From positions 1-62,590 of the forward strand of contig JABXJU010000002.1 of the NCBI GenBank assembly GCA_013375405.1: 62,590 nucleotides of DNA, given 5' to 3'. The stretch's first letter is position 1. Every line of letters begins with the position of its first letter. The notes beneath the pieces are model-generated. The model had not been told where the DNA came from. It saw only the letters and a program-made list of their open reading frames with translations, and ran no database searches. This DNA is from Candidatus Helarchaeota archaeon. GTDB lineage: Archaea > Asgardarchaeota > Lokiarchaeia > Helarchaeales > HEL-GB-A. This document shows positions 45,019 through 55,139 of the stretch, in pieces. The position numbers and the translations under genes are program-made.

Positions 45019-46479
45019 TTATACGCCGAATAATAGAAAAATTGTATGATAAATGATAAATGGTGTTATAAGAGTATAAACCCAAAATTTTTGTTTTGTA
45101 TAAGAGTAAATAAGATAAATTAAACCCAATTGAAAGAAAATCTGACCAAAAATTTGAGTAATTTTTGTTAAACCTATCTCAGTCATATAATTTAATAATC
45201 CAGCCCAACCATGTGTAGAAGGGGAATACAATACAATAGCGTATGCTACAAGGAAGTACGTGATATAAAAATAAATAATAAAAAATAAGTGAGTTGTAAT
45301 AAATTTTCGAAAAGAATAGATAATGTTAATAGAAATCAATGGTATTAACCAAAGAAGATAATATGGCCCAAAAGCGGGTGTAAAAATTAAAAAAATTGAA
45401 AGAATTATTATGAAAAATTCAATAGAAATTTCTCTATTACGATTTTTGTATACATATATTGCCGTTAAAATAATTGCAAAAATTGCGGGAACATAGGTTA
45501 TAAATTCAATATCAATTAACCAAATAGTGGTGAACATTTGCTCTAGAGGAGCTAATTGAAGTATCCATGTTAATCTCTGTAAGAATCCAATTGCATCATG
45601 CATTAGGAAGGGGAAACAAACTATACAGAAAATGGCTGCTATTTCCGTTAGAACAATAATCAACAGGTTGAAATCCCTTCTAAATAATAATAGTAAAAGT
45701 ATTCCTAATAACCAAACTGTGCCATAAAATGCGCTTAAAGCGTTTAAAGTGAAGCATAAAATAGATAAGTACAGATAATTTTCATCGGTTCTGGATTTTA
45801 AATAAAATAAAACACCAAGTAATCCCAATAAAACTGGGAAAGCTATATAATTTGCGTATAAAGTTATTGCATGAATTGGTAAAATCGAAAAAATATAGAA
45901 CGCAAATCCAATTTTAAAATATCTTTCATCAATTTGTAGTTCGCTAAATATCTTATACATAACATAAACGATTCCGAACTCTATTAGGAGATTTAATAAA
46001 CGCCAATAAAATGGATTTAATCCATAGAGCGTATAATTAAGTGTATACCACCACATAGCAAAAGGAGGTTGCAATCGCCATCGATCATAAAATAGCCCCT
46101 CTAAAGTTAAATCATGATATGGATCAGATAATTTACCATTTAAAATATTTTCAGCAATTTCAGCCCACCAAGTGTAAGTGTCCGTTTCCACACCGTAAAA
46201 CATCAGGGTAAAATAACTTAGAAGAATGATTCGAGTAATTATAAATATTAAAAATAATTTTGAAATAGTAAGAGACCTTAAATATTTGAAAGCAATGAAA
46301 AATGGTACGAAACAGATTCCTATTCCGATTAAAATAATGAATACATTTAAAACACTTTTGTCAATTGTGTAAAAATATTCATTATTAAAAATTAAGAATA
46401 TACTTATAGTATTAATAACCATGAAGCCAATAGCTAGAAATATGTTTCTATTTTTTGATATTAAAGATTTTACTTGCAT
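45019..46479 (-). CDS. GT-C-type membrane glycosyltransferase
   Basis: A 486-residue protein with about eleven hydrophobic segments. The first large loop reads YGVETDTYTWWAEIAENIL, then DPYHDL, then RLQPPFAMWWY. An acidic motif (ETD here) in the first extracytoplasmic loop, followed by aromatic and proline-rich residues, is the hallmark of GT-C transferases that use dolichyl-phosphate sugars, such as PMT/GT39- and PIG-M-like enzymes. It probably adds a sugar to a lipid or a surface protein on the outer face of the membrane. The genes upstream encode exported proteins with many N-x-S/T sequons, which would be reasonable targets, though this is inference. It follows the radical SAM gene at 46571 with a 91-base gap. 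Confidence 0.75.
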   Translation of the reverse strand: MQVKSLISKNRNIFLAIGFMVINTISIFLIFNNEYFYTIDKSVLNVFIILIGIGICFVPFFIAFKYLRSLTISKLFLIFIITRIILLSYFTLMFYGVETDTYTWWAEIAENILNGKLSDPYHDLTLEGLFYDRWRLQPPFAMWWYTLNYTLYGLNPFYWRLLNLLIEFGIVYVMYKIFSELQIDERYFKIGFAFYIFSILPIHAITLYANYIAFPVLLGLLGVLFYLKSRTDENYLYLSILCFTLNALSAFYGTVWLLGILLLLLFRRDFNLLIIVLTEIAAIFCIVCFPFLMHDAIGFLQRLTWILQLAPLEQMFTTIWLIDIEFITYVPAIFAIILTAIYVYKNRNREISIEFFIIILSIFLIFTPAFGPYYLLWLIPLISINIIYSFRKFITTHLFFIIYFYITYFLVAYAIVLYSPSTHGWAGLLNYMTEIGLTKITQIFGQIFFQLGLIYLIYSYTKQKFWVYTLITPFIIYHTIFLLFGV

Positions 46480-46570
46480 TTAATTGAACCATATTTTTAT
46501 TCAAATTTCTATAAAAACATATTATAATTAGAATTCACTAAAATAAAAATCATTTGAAGGTCAAATTAAC

Positions 46571-48010
46571 TCACATAAAATAACTAGAGAAAACTTCTAA
46601 TAATAAATTCCTAAACCCTTTCATGTGATTTCTCAATTCTGAGAATGATTTTATCTTTCGTAATCGCTTTAAAAAATATTTAGGTCTAAAATAGAAACTC
46701 AAATAAGCTTTTCTCAAAAGTTTGTATAATTTTTCACTATCAAATTCTTTTGTCTCAAATCGGGGAATTGGAATCTCAGTTGTTTTTCCTTTTACAAATT
46801 TCGTCCAGATTTCTCGTGGAACGATACCTTGCTCAATAGCTAAATTTAACATATCAGTTCCTGGTGTTGGTATTGCAATTCCAAAAAAGGCAAAATCTGG
46901 ATTTAATTTCTTTGCAAAATCAATAGTGCGATTAATACTTTGGAGAGTATCACCAGGACAACCTATTATAAAAAAAGCAATAACTTCTAAACCTGCCTTT
47001 TTAGTCCATGAAATAGCTTGTTCTATTTGATGGGTTGAAAATTTTTTACGGAGAATTTTTAATATTCTTGGATCACCAGATTCTACCCCGAATCGAATTC
47101 GTGTGCATCCTGCCCTTTTTAACCAATTGAGAAGTCTTTTATCAATACAATCTACTCTTGTTTGAATTTCCCAAATTATTTCTAGTTTTCTTCTTATAAT
47201 TTCTTTACATATTTCAATTACCCGATCTTTTTTCACCGTCATGGTCAAATCAATAAAATAAAACTCCTGAATTCCAAGATCATTCTTAATTAATTCTAGT
47301 TCATCAACTACTTTCTTTGGGCTACGTCCTCGCCAAGGATCATTTTTTAGACAAAATAAACAATTAAATGGACATCCCCGACTGGATAATATTGTAGTAA
47401 ATAGACGTGTTTTATTGAGATCAGAACAATATTGCGTAATAGGCATTAAATGACGGGCAGGAAATGGCAATTTATCTAAATTTTCAATGATTGGACGAGG
47501 AGAAGTCTTGATAAGTTTATTATCTTTTTTAAAAATAATTCCTTTCACATTATCTAATTCTTCGTTCTTTTCCAACTTAGAAATCAGCTCTAACATAGTA
47601 TATTCCCCCTCTCCAATAACCCCTACATCAAACTCTTTATGTTGAACAGTTTCATAAGGATAAATATTAATTTGAGCCCCCCCAACAATTATTTTACATT
47701 TGGGATTTAATTTATGAATAATTCGTGCTACTTTTCTTGCTGGGATTAATGTAGTTATATCACAAGTGATTCCAACAAAATCCGGGGGCGCTTTCTTCAT
47801 TTCTGCTTGTAAAGTTTTATAATTCATCTCTTCGCCATACATATCTATATATTGAATAGGGTACCCATTCTTTTCTAATACAGCTGCAATGTATCCTAAT
47901 CCTAATGCAGGATATTTCTTCACATGTAATAATAGATTGGATTTTGTAAGAAATTTAGTATATTGAACTTCTACTGGTGGTACAATGAGAGTAATCTTTG
48001 ATTTTTTCAT
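46571..48010 (-). CDS. B12-binding-domain radical SAM protein
   Basis: A 479-residue protein. Residues 1-150 are a cobalamin-binding-like Rossmann domain (PALGLGYIAAVLEKNGY, then DFVGITCDITT, IIVGGAQINIYP and VGVIGEGEYT). The radical SAM motif CPFNCLFC has C213, C217 and C220, followed by a TIM-barrel with VESGDPRILK and FFIIGCPGDT. The family includes methylases of unactivated carbons, BchE-type cyclases and the archaeal GDGT ring synthases. The reaction here is unknown. It is more distant from the four other copies in the region and has no close duplicate. It is followed by the GT-C-like gene. Confidence 0.9.
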   Translation of the reverse strand: MKKSKITLIVPPVEVQYTKFLTKSNLLLHVKKYPALGLGYIAAVLEKNGYPIQYIDMYGEEMNYKTLQAEMKKAPPDFVGITCDITTLIPARKVARIIHKLNPKCKIIVGGAQINIYPYETVQHKEFDVGVIGEGEYTMLELISKLEKNEELDNVKGIIFKKDNKLIKTSPRPIIENLDKLPFPARHLMPITQYCSDLNKTRLFTTILSSRGCPFNCLFCLKNDPWRGRSPKKVVDELELIKNDLGIQEFYFIDLTMTVKKDRVIEICKEIIRRKLEIIWEIQTRVDCIDKRLLNWLKRAGCTRIRFGVESGDPRILKILRKKFSTHQIEQAISWTKKAGLEVIAFFIIGCPGDTLQSINRTIDFAKKLNPDFAFFGIAIPTPGTDMLNLAIEQGIVPREIWTKFVKGKTTEIPIPRFETKEFDSEKLYKLLRKAYLSFYFRPKYFLKRLRKIKSFSELRNHMKGFRNLLLEVFSSYFM

Positions 48011-48082
48011 TTTTCAACTTCTATTTTGTTTATAATTATCATTCTTTTAAAATATTAAGATAATCATTAAATTTTCCTAGAA

Positions 48083-49558
48083 TTATTCGAATGTAACAGG
48101 TTCAGTAGGTTCTTTCAATGGAACGGATTTAGAAGGTTCTATATATCCTAGGAATTCTTCCTCAGAATAATTTCTAAATTTTCTTAGAATATAAAATCCT
48201 AAGATAATGCTTATAGTCCCTAACATAATTCCAATAATCCCAATTAATAGTGAAATATCAATAATAAAACCAAATTCTGTTCGTTTTTCTTCAATTAACA
48301 TCTCTAAAACGTAATTTAATGGATCCCTATGATCTATGGATAAATTATAGGAAATTAACCAACCTGTACTGTAATCCCATACAATAAATTCGTTTAAAAA
48401 AATTTGTGCATCGGTTTCAAAATCTTTCCCAAAACTCCAATGAGATATTTCTACCCGATTTGAAATGATTTCGACAGAATAATTTACGAGACTTGTGTTG
48501 ATAGTATAGAGTTCTGTAGACCAATTCAGACCTACATTATAGGTTTCATCACAAAATATAGGAAGTATGGGTTGAATCTCCTCACATTTCAGCGGTTTTG
48601 TGAGATCCTGCCAATTCCATTCGCTATCACTATCATCTAATATAAGTGATTCGATATCAGGGTTGCCACTTTTCATCCTCTGCTGAAAATAAAGCAGCTC
48701 AGAATAATTGTTTCCATCATTATCCCAGATGTTATATACTATGAAAGAGTAATCTCTTTTATCCAGAGAATTCGAAATTTGTCCATCATATCTCACAGAA
48801 TATGTATAAGTCATTGATGATAGAGTGTCCACTGTTATTTTAATTGTATAATTGAGAGGATTGTCGTAAATTCGAGTGTAAGAAATAGAATCCAACCATC
48901 CAGTTATTTTTTCCCAAATGATTTCCCCAGTATTACTGTAATAAGTGTTACTATTAACATCAAGTTGATTTTCTTTTTGCATGTTTATTATTATCCAGTT
49001 GTTGTATTCATATACTAAATAATTAGAAATTGTCACATTAATATAATTTAATGAATAGGTCCAGTTCACTCCAATATGTAATAGATCATTTCCTTTAATT
49101 GGCATTAATAGAAATGTCCAACACAATGGAAATGGTCTTTCTAATGTAGTTATTAAATTCTGATTTGAATATCCCTTGAAATACATATTTACATAATCAT
49201 TTCTCTCCCAACCTTCAACAACACGCCAATACCACCATGTATCATCCGCCAAATCCATAAAATTTTTATGATTAGGAGTGGAGGTCAAATCAGTAACAGC
49301 AAGTTTGATATCAGAGAAATTATTTGAATTGAAATCGAAATTATTCATCACATAATATTCTAGAATAACTCTATTAGCTATTCCACGAAAATCCCCCTGA
49401 AATTCCTTTTGAATTTGATAAATTCGTGAATCCCCCTTATTAACACTCCAAATATTATCCACTTGTGCCTTATTTACGGTAGTTGGGGCAATGTATATGT
49501 AAAAAATTAAAAAGAACATGCCAAATAAAGTGATTTGTCTTTTTATCGAGAGTTTCAT
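48083..49558 (-). CDS. Exported membrane-anchored protein, fusion of two tandem paralogues
   Basis: A 491-residue protein with an N-terminal signal peptide (LFGMFFLIFYIYIAPTT), a large extracytoplasmic part rich in Asn, Tyr and Trp with many N-x-S/T sequons, and a C-terminal membrane helix (about 430-455) with a short cytosolic tail. Residues 1-248 match the protein at 55971-56840 without its C-terminal membrane helix. Residues 249-491 match the protein at 55140-55970 without its signal peptide. The junction, SSMTYTY at 247-253, combines ITVDSLSS from the first with SSMTYTY from the second. It is therefore a gene fusion by deletion. It lies downstream of the radical SAM gene at 49655 on the same strand. 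The fold and function are unknown. Confidence 0.8.
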   Translation of the reverse strand: MKLSIKRQITLFGMFFLIFYIYIAPTTVNKAQVDNIWSVNKGDSRIYQIQKEFQGDFRGIANRVILEYYVMNNFDFNSNNFSDIKLAVTDLTSTPNHKNFMDLADDTWWYWRVVEGWERNDYVNMYFKGYSNQNLITTLERPFPLCWTFLLMPIKGNDLLHIGVNWTYSLNYINVTISNYLVYEYNNWIIINMQKENQLDVNSNTYYSNTGEIIWEKITGWLDSISYTRIYDNPLNYTIKITVDTLSSMTYTYSVRYDGQISNSLDKRDYSFIVYNIWDNDGNNYSELLYFQQRMKSGNPDIESLILDDSDSEWNWQDLTKPLKCEEIQPILPIFCDETYNVGLNWSTELYTINTSLVNYSVEIISNRVEISHWSFGKDFETDAQIFLNEFIVWDYSTGWLISYNLSIDHRDPLNYVLEMLIEEKRTEFGFIIDISLLIGIIGIMLGTISIILGFYILRKFRNYSEEEFLGYIEPSKSVPLKEPTEPVTFE

Positions 49559-49654
49559 TGATAATCTCCCTAATAAAAAACTAACTAAATTTTTATTTTA
49601 ATTGTTTTATTCAAAACTAGAAAGATCATCTTTCATAAATAATCTTTAATCCTT

Positions 49655-51070
49655 TTATTGAGACAAATGTAATAAATTTAGTATGATCAAAATCCCTTGA
49701 GTTAATATATATTTAAATTCTACAAAAGTTCGCATTGAGGTTAACAAAGATAGCATTTTTCTCGGGCGAAAATAAAATCTTCTATAGGCTTGTTTAAACA
49801 TTCTATCAACATCATCTGCTTTAAGATCATATATTTCAAAATTTGCTTTACTTCTTTGATATCCAGCTATAGCTCCAAATCGACTCAAAAATCTCCCTTC
49901 CCGTTTAATAAGGTTGTATAATTCTGTGCCAGGAAGAGCTGTTACTTTAGAAAAAACAGGATAATCTGGATCTACCTCTATTGCAAAATTAATGGTATCA
50001 TTCATAGTTTTAACTGTATCAAAGGGATGGCCAATCATAAAGAATGTTGTTAATACAAGCTTTTCTTGTTTTATGAGTTTTGCTGCACGCCTGACTGCAT
50101 TCAAATCTAAATTTTTTCCTATTTTATTAACTACTTGCTGGTTTCCAGATTCCACCCCAATAGCAATAAAATAAGTACCTGCTTGTTTAAATTTCCGAAT
50201 CAAATGTTGATTTAAAGTATCAGCACGTAATCCATTACCAAAATTGAGCAATAATTTGAAATTATTTCTTATTATTTCATCAAGAATCTTTTCAGCACGT
50301 TTTTTATTGACAGTAAAATTGTCATCTACAATTAAAAGCTCAGATGCCGAAAACTTTTCTTTTAAGTACCGAATTTCATTTATCACATTTTTGACACTAC
50401 GAAATCGAACCCTTGTTCCATGAATTATTTTGGTGCAATGATTACATTGATAAGGGCAACCCCGAGATGTTGTTATTGGATAAAAAACTTTTTTTCGTGT
50501 ATGAAAGAAATATTTTTTAGGGGAGGGAAATAGGTGCCAGGCAGGGAAGGGCAGTGTATCTAAATCTTCGATAGGACGAGGTGGTTCCAATTGAACCGAT
50601 TTGGTAATTGGATCTAAATAAGAGATTCCACTTTTCTTCTTTGGAGATTCTCCTTTTTCCAAAGCCTTTAATAATTCGAGAAAGGCATGTTCTCCCTCTC
50701 CAACTATGACATAATCACAAAAACTCTTCCGTAGCAGCATTTCATAGACGGCGGATGCCCATGGGCCTCCAAAAACGAGTTTTACAGTCGGCATTTGCCT
50801 CTGAATGAGTCTACTTAAATGCAAATTCTGTAATGAAAGCAAGATGTTTGTTGTAATTCCAATTACATCAGGTTTGAATTCTTTTAATTTTGCCATCAAT
50901 TTGTCATCATTCAAGTTTAGAGCTGATGCATCAATCACTGAAACGTTATATCCCGCCTTCTCAACAACTGCAGCTAGGTATGCTAATCCCAAAGGTGGTA
51001 CAAGCGATACTTTTATAATTTTTCCTAAATAATTGATATTGGGAAAAATCAAGGCAATTCTTAGGTTCAT
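49655..51070 (-). CDS. B12-binding-domain radical SAM protein, tandem family copy A
   Basis: A 471-residue protein. The N-terminal B12-binding-like domain has PPLGLAYLAAVVEKAGYNVSVIDA, PDVIGITTNILL and VFGGPWASA. The radical SAM motif CPYQCNHC has C205, C209 and C212, followed by TKIIHG. The barrel includes IAIGVESGNQQVV and FFMIGHPFDT. No DxHxxG motif is seen, as is usual for many family members. It is very similar to copies at 52884, 56939 and the remnant at 54690. It is followed on the same strand by the fused exported protein (97-base gap) and preceded by a methyltransferase gene. It may methylate or cross-link a lipid or polymer that the exported protein handles; the substrate is unknown. 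Confidence 0.9.
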   Translation of the reverse strand: MNLRIALIFPNINYLGKIIKVSLVPPLGLAYLAAVVEKAGYNVSVIDASALNLNDDKLMAKLKEFKPDVIGITTNILLSLQNLHLSRLIQRQMPTVKLVFGGPWASAVYEMLLRKSFCDYVIVGEGEHAFLELLKALEKGESPKKKSGISYLDPITKSVQLEPPRPIEDLDTLPFPAWHLFPSPKKYFFHTRKKVFYPITTSRGCPYQCNHCTKIIHGTRVRFRSVKNVINEIRYLKEKFSASELLIVDDNFTVNKKRAEKILDEIIRNNFKLLLNFGNGLRADTLNQHLIRKFKQAGTYFIAIGVESGNQQVVNKIGKNLDLNAVRRAAKLIKQEKLVLTTFFMIGHPFDTVKTMNDTINFAIEVDPDYPVFSKVTALPGTELYNLIKREGRFLSRFGAIAGYQRSKANFEIYDLKADDVDRMFKQAYRRFYFRPRKMLSLLTSMRTFVEFKYILTQGILIILNLLHLSQ

Positions 51071-51119
51071 ATTTGTTTCATCTTTAATTATAATTTTTGA
51101 AAATTATATTTTGTTTAAT

Positions 51120-51821
51120 TCATTCCTTTACACTTTTTAAAGCTACAAAAATTGGATAAATCAATCGTAAATAAACCATCTTTTTGATAGAGAATTTTTT
51201 TGAAATTTTTTGAATTAAAACTGAATCGGAATATAAATGACGCCATTCTTTTTGTTTAAAGATAAGGTAGGATAAAAATTCTTTGAAATTATGAAAGAGC
51301 ATAAAAGATGATATAATATAAACAATGTTAAAAATAATTTTTGTTAGGTAATAAGCTAGATTTGTCACATGAAATCCAAAAATAATAGATCCTTTTGAAA
51401 CTATTGCTCGATGTAATTGTTTTACGACTAAAAAGGGTTTTAGGAAATGATCAAAGGTTGATACTACTAAAATGGAATTAAAAACAGATTTTTTGAAAGG
51501 TAAAAAATGACAATCTGACTGAATTAAATGAATTGTTTGAAAGTTATTATTTTTTAAATATTTATTCACTTGTGGAAGCGATTCATGAATATCTACGCCC
51601 ACAATCATTCCATTATTTTGTGAAAGTGTTGGTAACAAAACCCCATTCCCACATCCTACATCTAGTATATTACCTTCAGTCACTGTTAAAAATCTAAGAC
51701 ATAATTCATTTCTTTTTAGAAAAAATCTCCTTATTATTCTAATGGGGTTAGCATACAGTGGAGTCCCATCAATATTACTAGTTTTTGGTAAATTTTTGAT
51801 ATCGACAAGCTGTAAATTCAT
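51120..51821 (-). CDS. Class I SAM-dependent methyltransferase
   Basis: A 233-residue protein. The SAM-binding motif I is NILDVGCGNGVLLPTL (about residues 51-66), followed by VGVDIHE with the acidic residue that binds the ribose, and DCHFLPFKKSVFNSILVVSTFDHF (motif II/III region). The C-terminal 80 residues are hydrophobic and basic, with a possible membrane-touching segment. It is transcribed with, and just upstream of, the radical SAM gene at 49655 (49-base gap). The substrate is not evident. The start ATG lies at 51821. Confidence 0.85.
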   Translation of the reverse strand: MNLQLVDIKNLPKTSNIDGTPLYANPIRIIRRFFLKRNELCLRFLTVTEGNILDVGCGNGVLLPTLSQNNGMIVGVDIHESLPQVNKYLKNNNFQTIHLIQSDCHFLPFKKSVFNSILVVSTFDHFLKPFLVVKQLHRAIVSKGSIIFGFHVTNLAYYLTKIIFNIVYIISSFMLFHNFKEFLSYLIFKQKEWRHLYSDSVLIQKISKKFSIKKMVYLRLIYPIFVALKSVKE

Positions 51822-51906
51822 CTAATTAAATTCAGATTTTCAAAATAAAAATATTTTTAAATTTACTTCAGATTTTCTTTTAGATGATTCTTAAAAAAAA
51901 ATTTAG

Positions 51907-52848
51907 TTGAGTTGTTTGAACAATATTTTTGATGCGGTATTAATCTTACTAATGATATCTTACGCCTTGTTAAACGGGACGGCCGCCTATTTCTTAAAAA
52001 TAAGTTTAAGTAAGGTAACTGAGATAGAAATGACATTAAAAGGATTTTTTCAAAATCCAATTCGTGGATTTTATCATCTATTGAGAATTCCTACGTGGGT
52101 TATTGGAGGTATACTTTTCGTTTCTGGCTTTTTGATTTATCAATATTCTCTCTCTCTTTATGATTTAAGTGTAGTGAAACCTTTATCAAATCTAAGCTTA
52201 ATTGTTTGTTTTTTTTGGGGTTTTCAAATTCTTAAGGAGCATATTATTAAAAGAGAAATTATAGGAATTACCGCCATGGTAGCGGGAGTTATCTTGACAT
52301 CTTTATTTGCTTCAGGAAAAGAATCTGATTTTAATCAAAATAATATGATAATTTTTTCTATAATTTTTATTTTCGTTGCGTTATTATTTATCAGTGTTAC
52401 GTTTATAAAGCGAAATAGTAAAATCGATGAATTTTTCTTGACATTAGTCAGTGGAATTCTCTTCAGCTTAGGGGCTTTATTTAATAATGCTATTTATGTG
52501 TACGGTAGAAATGTATTTGGAGATGAAATATCTTTAGAATTCTTTCTATTCAATCCGTTCTTGTATTTTTTGGTTATATCATATTTTTTTGCTTTTTTCA
52601 TTGGACAAGTAGCCTACGCACGAGGAAGGATGGTTATTGTTGGTCCTATATTAAGCCTCCTTACGGTAGGGCTTCCTGTTTTAGGCGCAGTATTCATTTT
52701 TAACGAAAGTTTAATAATTTTATTTGAAGGCGCACTTCTTTTTCCATTGTCATTTCTAAAAATAATTGGAATTATTCTCATTTTAAGTGGTATATTGGTA
52801 ATATATCCTCAAATCAAAGAAATTCAGGAACCAGAAACTATCCAATAA
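51907..52848 (+). CDS. EamA/DMT-type membrane transporter
   Basis: A 313-residue protein with about nine to ten hydrophobic segments. It starts with VLILLMISYALLNGTAAYFLKISLSK and includes LYDLSVVKPLSNLSLIVCFFWG, then LVISYFFAFFIGQVAYARGRMVIVGPILSLLTVGLPVLGA, near the end of the second half. The order fits the DMT superfamily (EamA or NIPA-like). The frame opens with TTG at 51907; the ATG at 51955 (MISYALL) is an alternative start. It is the only plus-strand gene inside the radical SAM region and lies divergent from the methyltransferase. Confidence 0.75.
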   Translation: MSCLNNIFDAVLILLMISYALLNGTAAYFLKISLSKVTEIEMTLKGFFQNPIRGFYHLLRIPTWVIGGILFVSGFLIYQYSLSLYDLSVVKPLSNLSLIVCFFWGFQILKEHIIKREIIGITAMVAGVILTSLFASGKESDFNQNNMIIFSIIFIFVALLFISVTFIKRNSKIDEFFLTLVSGILFSLGALFNNAIYVYGRNVFGDEISLEFFLFNPFLYFLVISYFFAFFIGQVAYARGRMVIVGPILSLLTVGLPVLGAVFIFNESLIILFEGALLFPLSFLKIIGIILILSGILVIYPQIKEIQEPETIQ

Positions 52849-52883
52849 ATAAAATTTTTCCCAAGAATTAAAGTGCAAGAGAT

Positions 52884-54287
52884 TTAAAAAAACATAATCC
52901 GTACTAAATCAAAAAAGACATGACTTGAAATGGCTTTTACCTCTGAGAAATTTCTGATTTTTGTGAGTAATGATAGCATCTTTCTTGGGCGCAAATAAAA
53001 TCTCCGATAAGCTTGCTTAAACATCTTTTCAACATCTTTGGCCCGGAGATCAAATATTTCAAAATTTGCAGTACTAAGATTATACCCTTGATCGATATCT
53101 CGAAGGGACATTAGAAATTTCCCATCTCGCTTAATTTGACTATATAATTTAGTACCTGGAAAGCCAATAGCCTTAAAAAAAAGTGGAATATCCGGATCGA
53201 TTTCTAGGGCAAAGTTAATAGTATCATTCATTGTTTTAATGGTATCCCATGGATGGCCAATCATAAAGAAGGCTACGAAAACTATTTTTTCTCTTTTAAT
53301 GATTTGTGCAGCACGCCTGACTGCATTCAAATCTAACTTTTTTCCGATTTTATTAACCACATCTTGATTTCCTGATTCCACCCCAATAGCTATTTTATAA
53401 GTACCAGCCCATTTAAGTTTCCTAACAAATTTTGGAGTGAGTGTATCAGCACGAAGCCCATTAGAAAATTGGATATGCAAATTAAATTTGTTTTTAATTA
53501 TTTCATCAATAATTTTTTCAGCACGTTTTTTATTGACAGTAAAATTATCATCAATTATAGTAATTTCATCTATCGAAAATCGCTCCTTTAGGTACCGAAT
53601 CTCAGCTATTACATTTTCAACACTACGAAACCGTACTTTAATTCCATGGATGATTTTAGTGCAATGATTACACTGATACGGACACCCCCTTGAGGTCATA
53701 ATTGGATAAAATATTTTACCCCGTCTGTGTGTAAGATATTTTTTAGGGGAAGGAAATAAATGCCATGCAGGAAATGGGAGCGCATCTAAGTCCTCAGTGG
53801 GACAAGGAGGTTCTAGTTTGATTGAGTTCGTGGCAAGGTCGAGATAGGTAATCCCTGGGCTCTTCTCTGGGAGTTCTCCATTTTCCAAAGCCTTCATTAA
53901 TTCAATGAAAGATTGTTCACCCTCACCAACTATAACGAAATCACAATACTTCTTCCGTAGCAGCATTTCATAAACGGCGGATGCCCAAGGACCGCCTAGA
54001 ACAAGTTTTACATTTGGCATTTGCCGCTGGATGAGTCGACATAGTTCCAAGCTTCGAATTGCTAGTAATATATTTGTAGTAATTCCAATTACATCTGGAT
54101 TGATTTCTTTAAGGTTCGTCATCAAATCTTTATTATTTAAATTTAAAGCCACTGCATCAATTACAGACACATCATATCCTGCCCTCTCAACAACTGCAGC
54201 CAATATCGCTAAGCCATACGGGGGATGAAATGGTATTTTTATGGTGCGATTTATATTTGTATTTGGAAAAAGCAAGGCAACTTTCAT
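52884..54287 (-). CDS. B12-binding-domain radical SAM protein, tandem family copy B
   Basis: A 467-residue protein very close to the copies at 49655 and 56939. It has PPYGLAILAAVVERAGYDVSVIDA, PDVIGITTNILLA and VLGGPWASA. The radical SAM motif CPYQCNHC has C202, C206 and C209, followed by TKIIHGIKV, and IAIGVESGNQDVV and FFMIGHPWDT follow. Its C-terminal LRDIDQGYNLSTANFEIFDL segment matches the remnant at 54690. It has no exported-protein partner directly downstream; it converges with the DMT transporter gene instead. The gap upstream is 402 bases, suggesting its own promoter. Confidence 0.9.
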   Translation of the reverse strand: MKVALLFPNTNINRTIKIPFHPPYGLAILAAVVERAGYDVSVIDAVALNLNNKDLMTNLKEINPDVIGITTNILLAIRSLELCRLIQRQMPNVKLVLGGPWASAVYEMLLRKKYCDFVIVGEGEQSFIELMKALENGELPEKSPGITYLDLATNSIKLEPPCPTEDLDALPFPAWHLFPSPKKYLTHRRGKIFYPIMTSRGCPYQCNHCTKIIHGIKVRFRSVENVIAEIRYLKERFSIDEITIIDDNFTVNKKRAEKIIDEIIKNKFNLHIQFSNGLRADTLTPKFVRKLKWAGTYKIAIGVESGNQDVVNKIGKKLDLNAVRRAAQIIKREKIVFVAFFMIGHPWDTIKTMNDTINFALEIDPDIPLFFKAIGFPGTKLYSQIKRDGKFLMSLRDIDQGYNLSTANFEIFDLRAKDVEKMFKQAYRRFYLRPRKMLSLLTKIRNFSEVKAISSHVFFDLVRIMFF

Positions 54288-54689
54288 GATAATACCTTTC
54301 TTAATATCAAATCATCTATTTCTCTAATTGTAAAAATTCAAATTCGATTTTAAATTTAAAACAATCGATTATAGAATATAACTTCATACAATTAAATAAA
54401 ATTAATCGAAGTATTTTATTTCATCTTATTTTTACATAAATGATTTAATTCATTTAACGGTGCAGATGAAGAAGATTTAGATTTATTAAAAACCCATATA
54501 ACTTATTATATATTTTAATTCTGAAAATGCTTTTCCACTTAGGCCTTGCTAATCAGATTTGATGGAATAAAAGATATTGTATTTAGAAACAGTATTCCAA
54601 AAAAAATGATATACTTTTTCATAAGAAATTCTTTCAAATACATCACTAAAAACTGATATCTATGATTTAAAGAGATTTTTATTGCTCTT
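54288..54689. other. AT-rich spacer between radical SAM copy and remnant
   Basis: About 400 very AT-rich bases with no supportable gene on either strand. A short stretch near 54500-54530 (TATATTTTAATTCTGAAAATGC) resembles the code for the SELKY segment near the end of the radical SAM copies. It could be a trace of a further eroded copy, but the match is too short to be sure. Confidence 0.5.
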
Positions 54690-55028
54690 TTATTGATTTA
54701 AATTTAACAAATTTAGGACAGTTAAAATACCGAAATTGAATACATATTTTAATTCTGAAACCGATCTGATTTTTGTGAGTAATGTAAGAATTTTTCTGGG
54801 ACGCAGATAGAACCGGCGATATGCTTCTTTAAACATTTTTTCAACATCTTTTGCTTTGAGATTATATATTTCAAAATTCGCTGCCCCAATATTATAACCA
54901 CGATCTATATCTTCTAATGCCATAAGGAATCTACCATCTCTTTGGACTTGTTTATATAATTCTGTACCGGGAAAAGCTATTGCTTTAAAGAAATTGGAGT
55001 AATCTGGATCAATTTTTAGTGCAATAAA
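54690..55028 (-). pseudogene. Truncated B12-radical SAM gene, C-terminal remnant
   Basis: The frame encodes about 110 residues matching the end of the radical SAM copies. The match begins at ALKIDPDYSNFFKAIAFPGTELY and runs through LEDIDRGYN, ANFEIYNLKAKDVEKMF and the RRFYLRPRK segment to the stop. The same frame loses similarity abruptly upstream of about 55028, where the B12-binding domain and the CxxxCxxC motif should be. It is therefore a 5'-truncated copy, closest in sequence to the gene at 56939. It sits directly downstream of the exported-protein pair at 55140-56840. Confidence 0.85.
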
Positions 55029-55139
55029 AAGTTGAAAATTACTTTTAATCCGAAGTTTAATTAAAGGGGAAGAAAGATTGGCATAAATAGATGGATAATA
55101 TATTCAACCATCTTGACCATTATTTGACTGCGTTAAATT

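Noticed and set aside
54500..54545. A second, tiny remnant of a radical SAM gene
   Set aside because: The resemblance to the SELKY region is only about 20 bases in AT-rich sequence and is not supported by flanking similarity.
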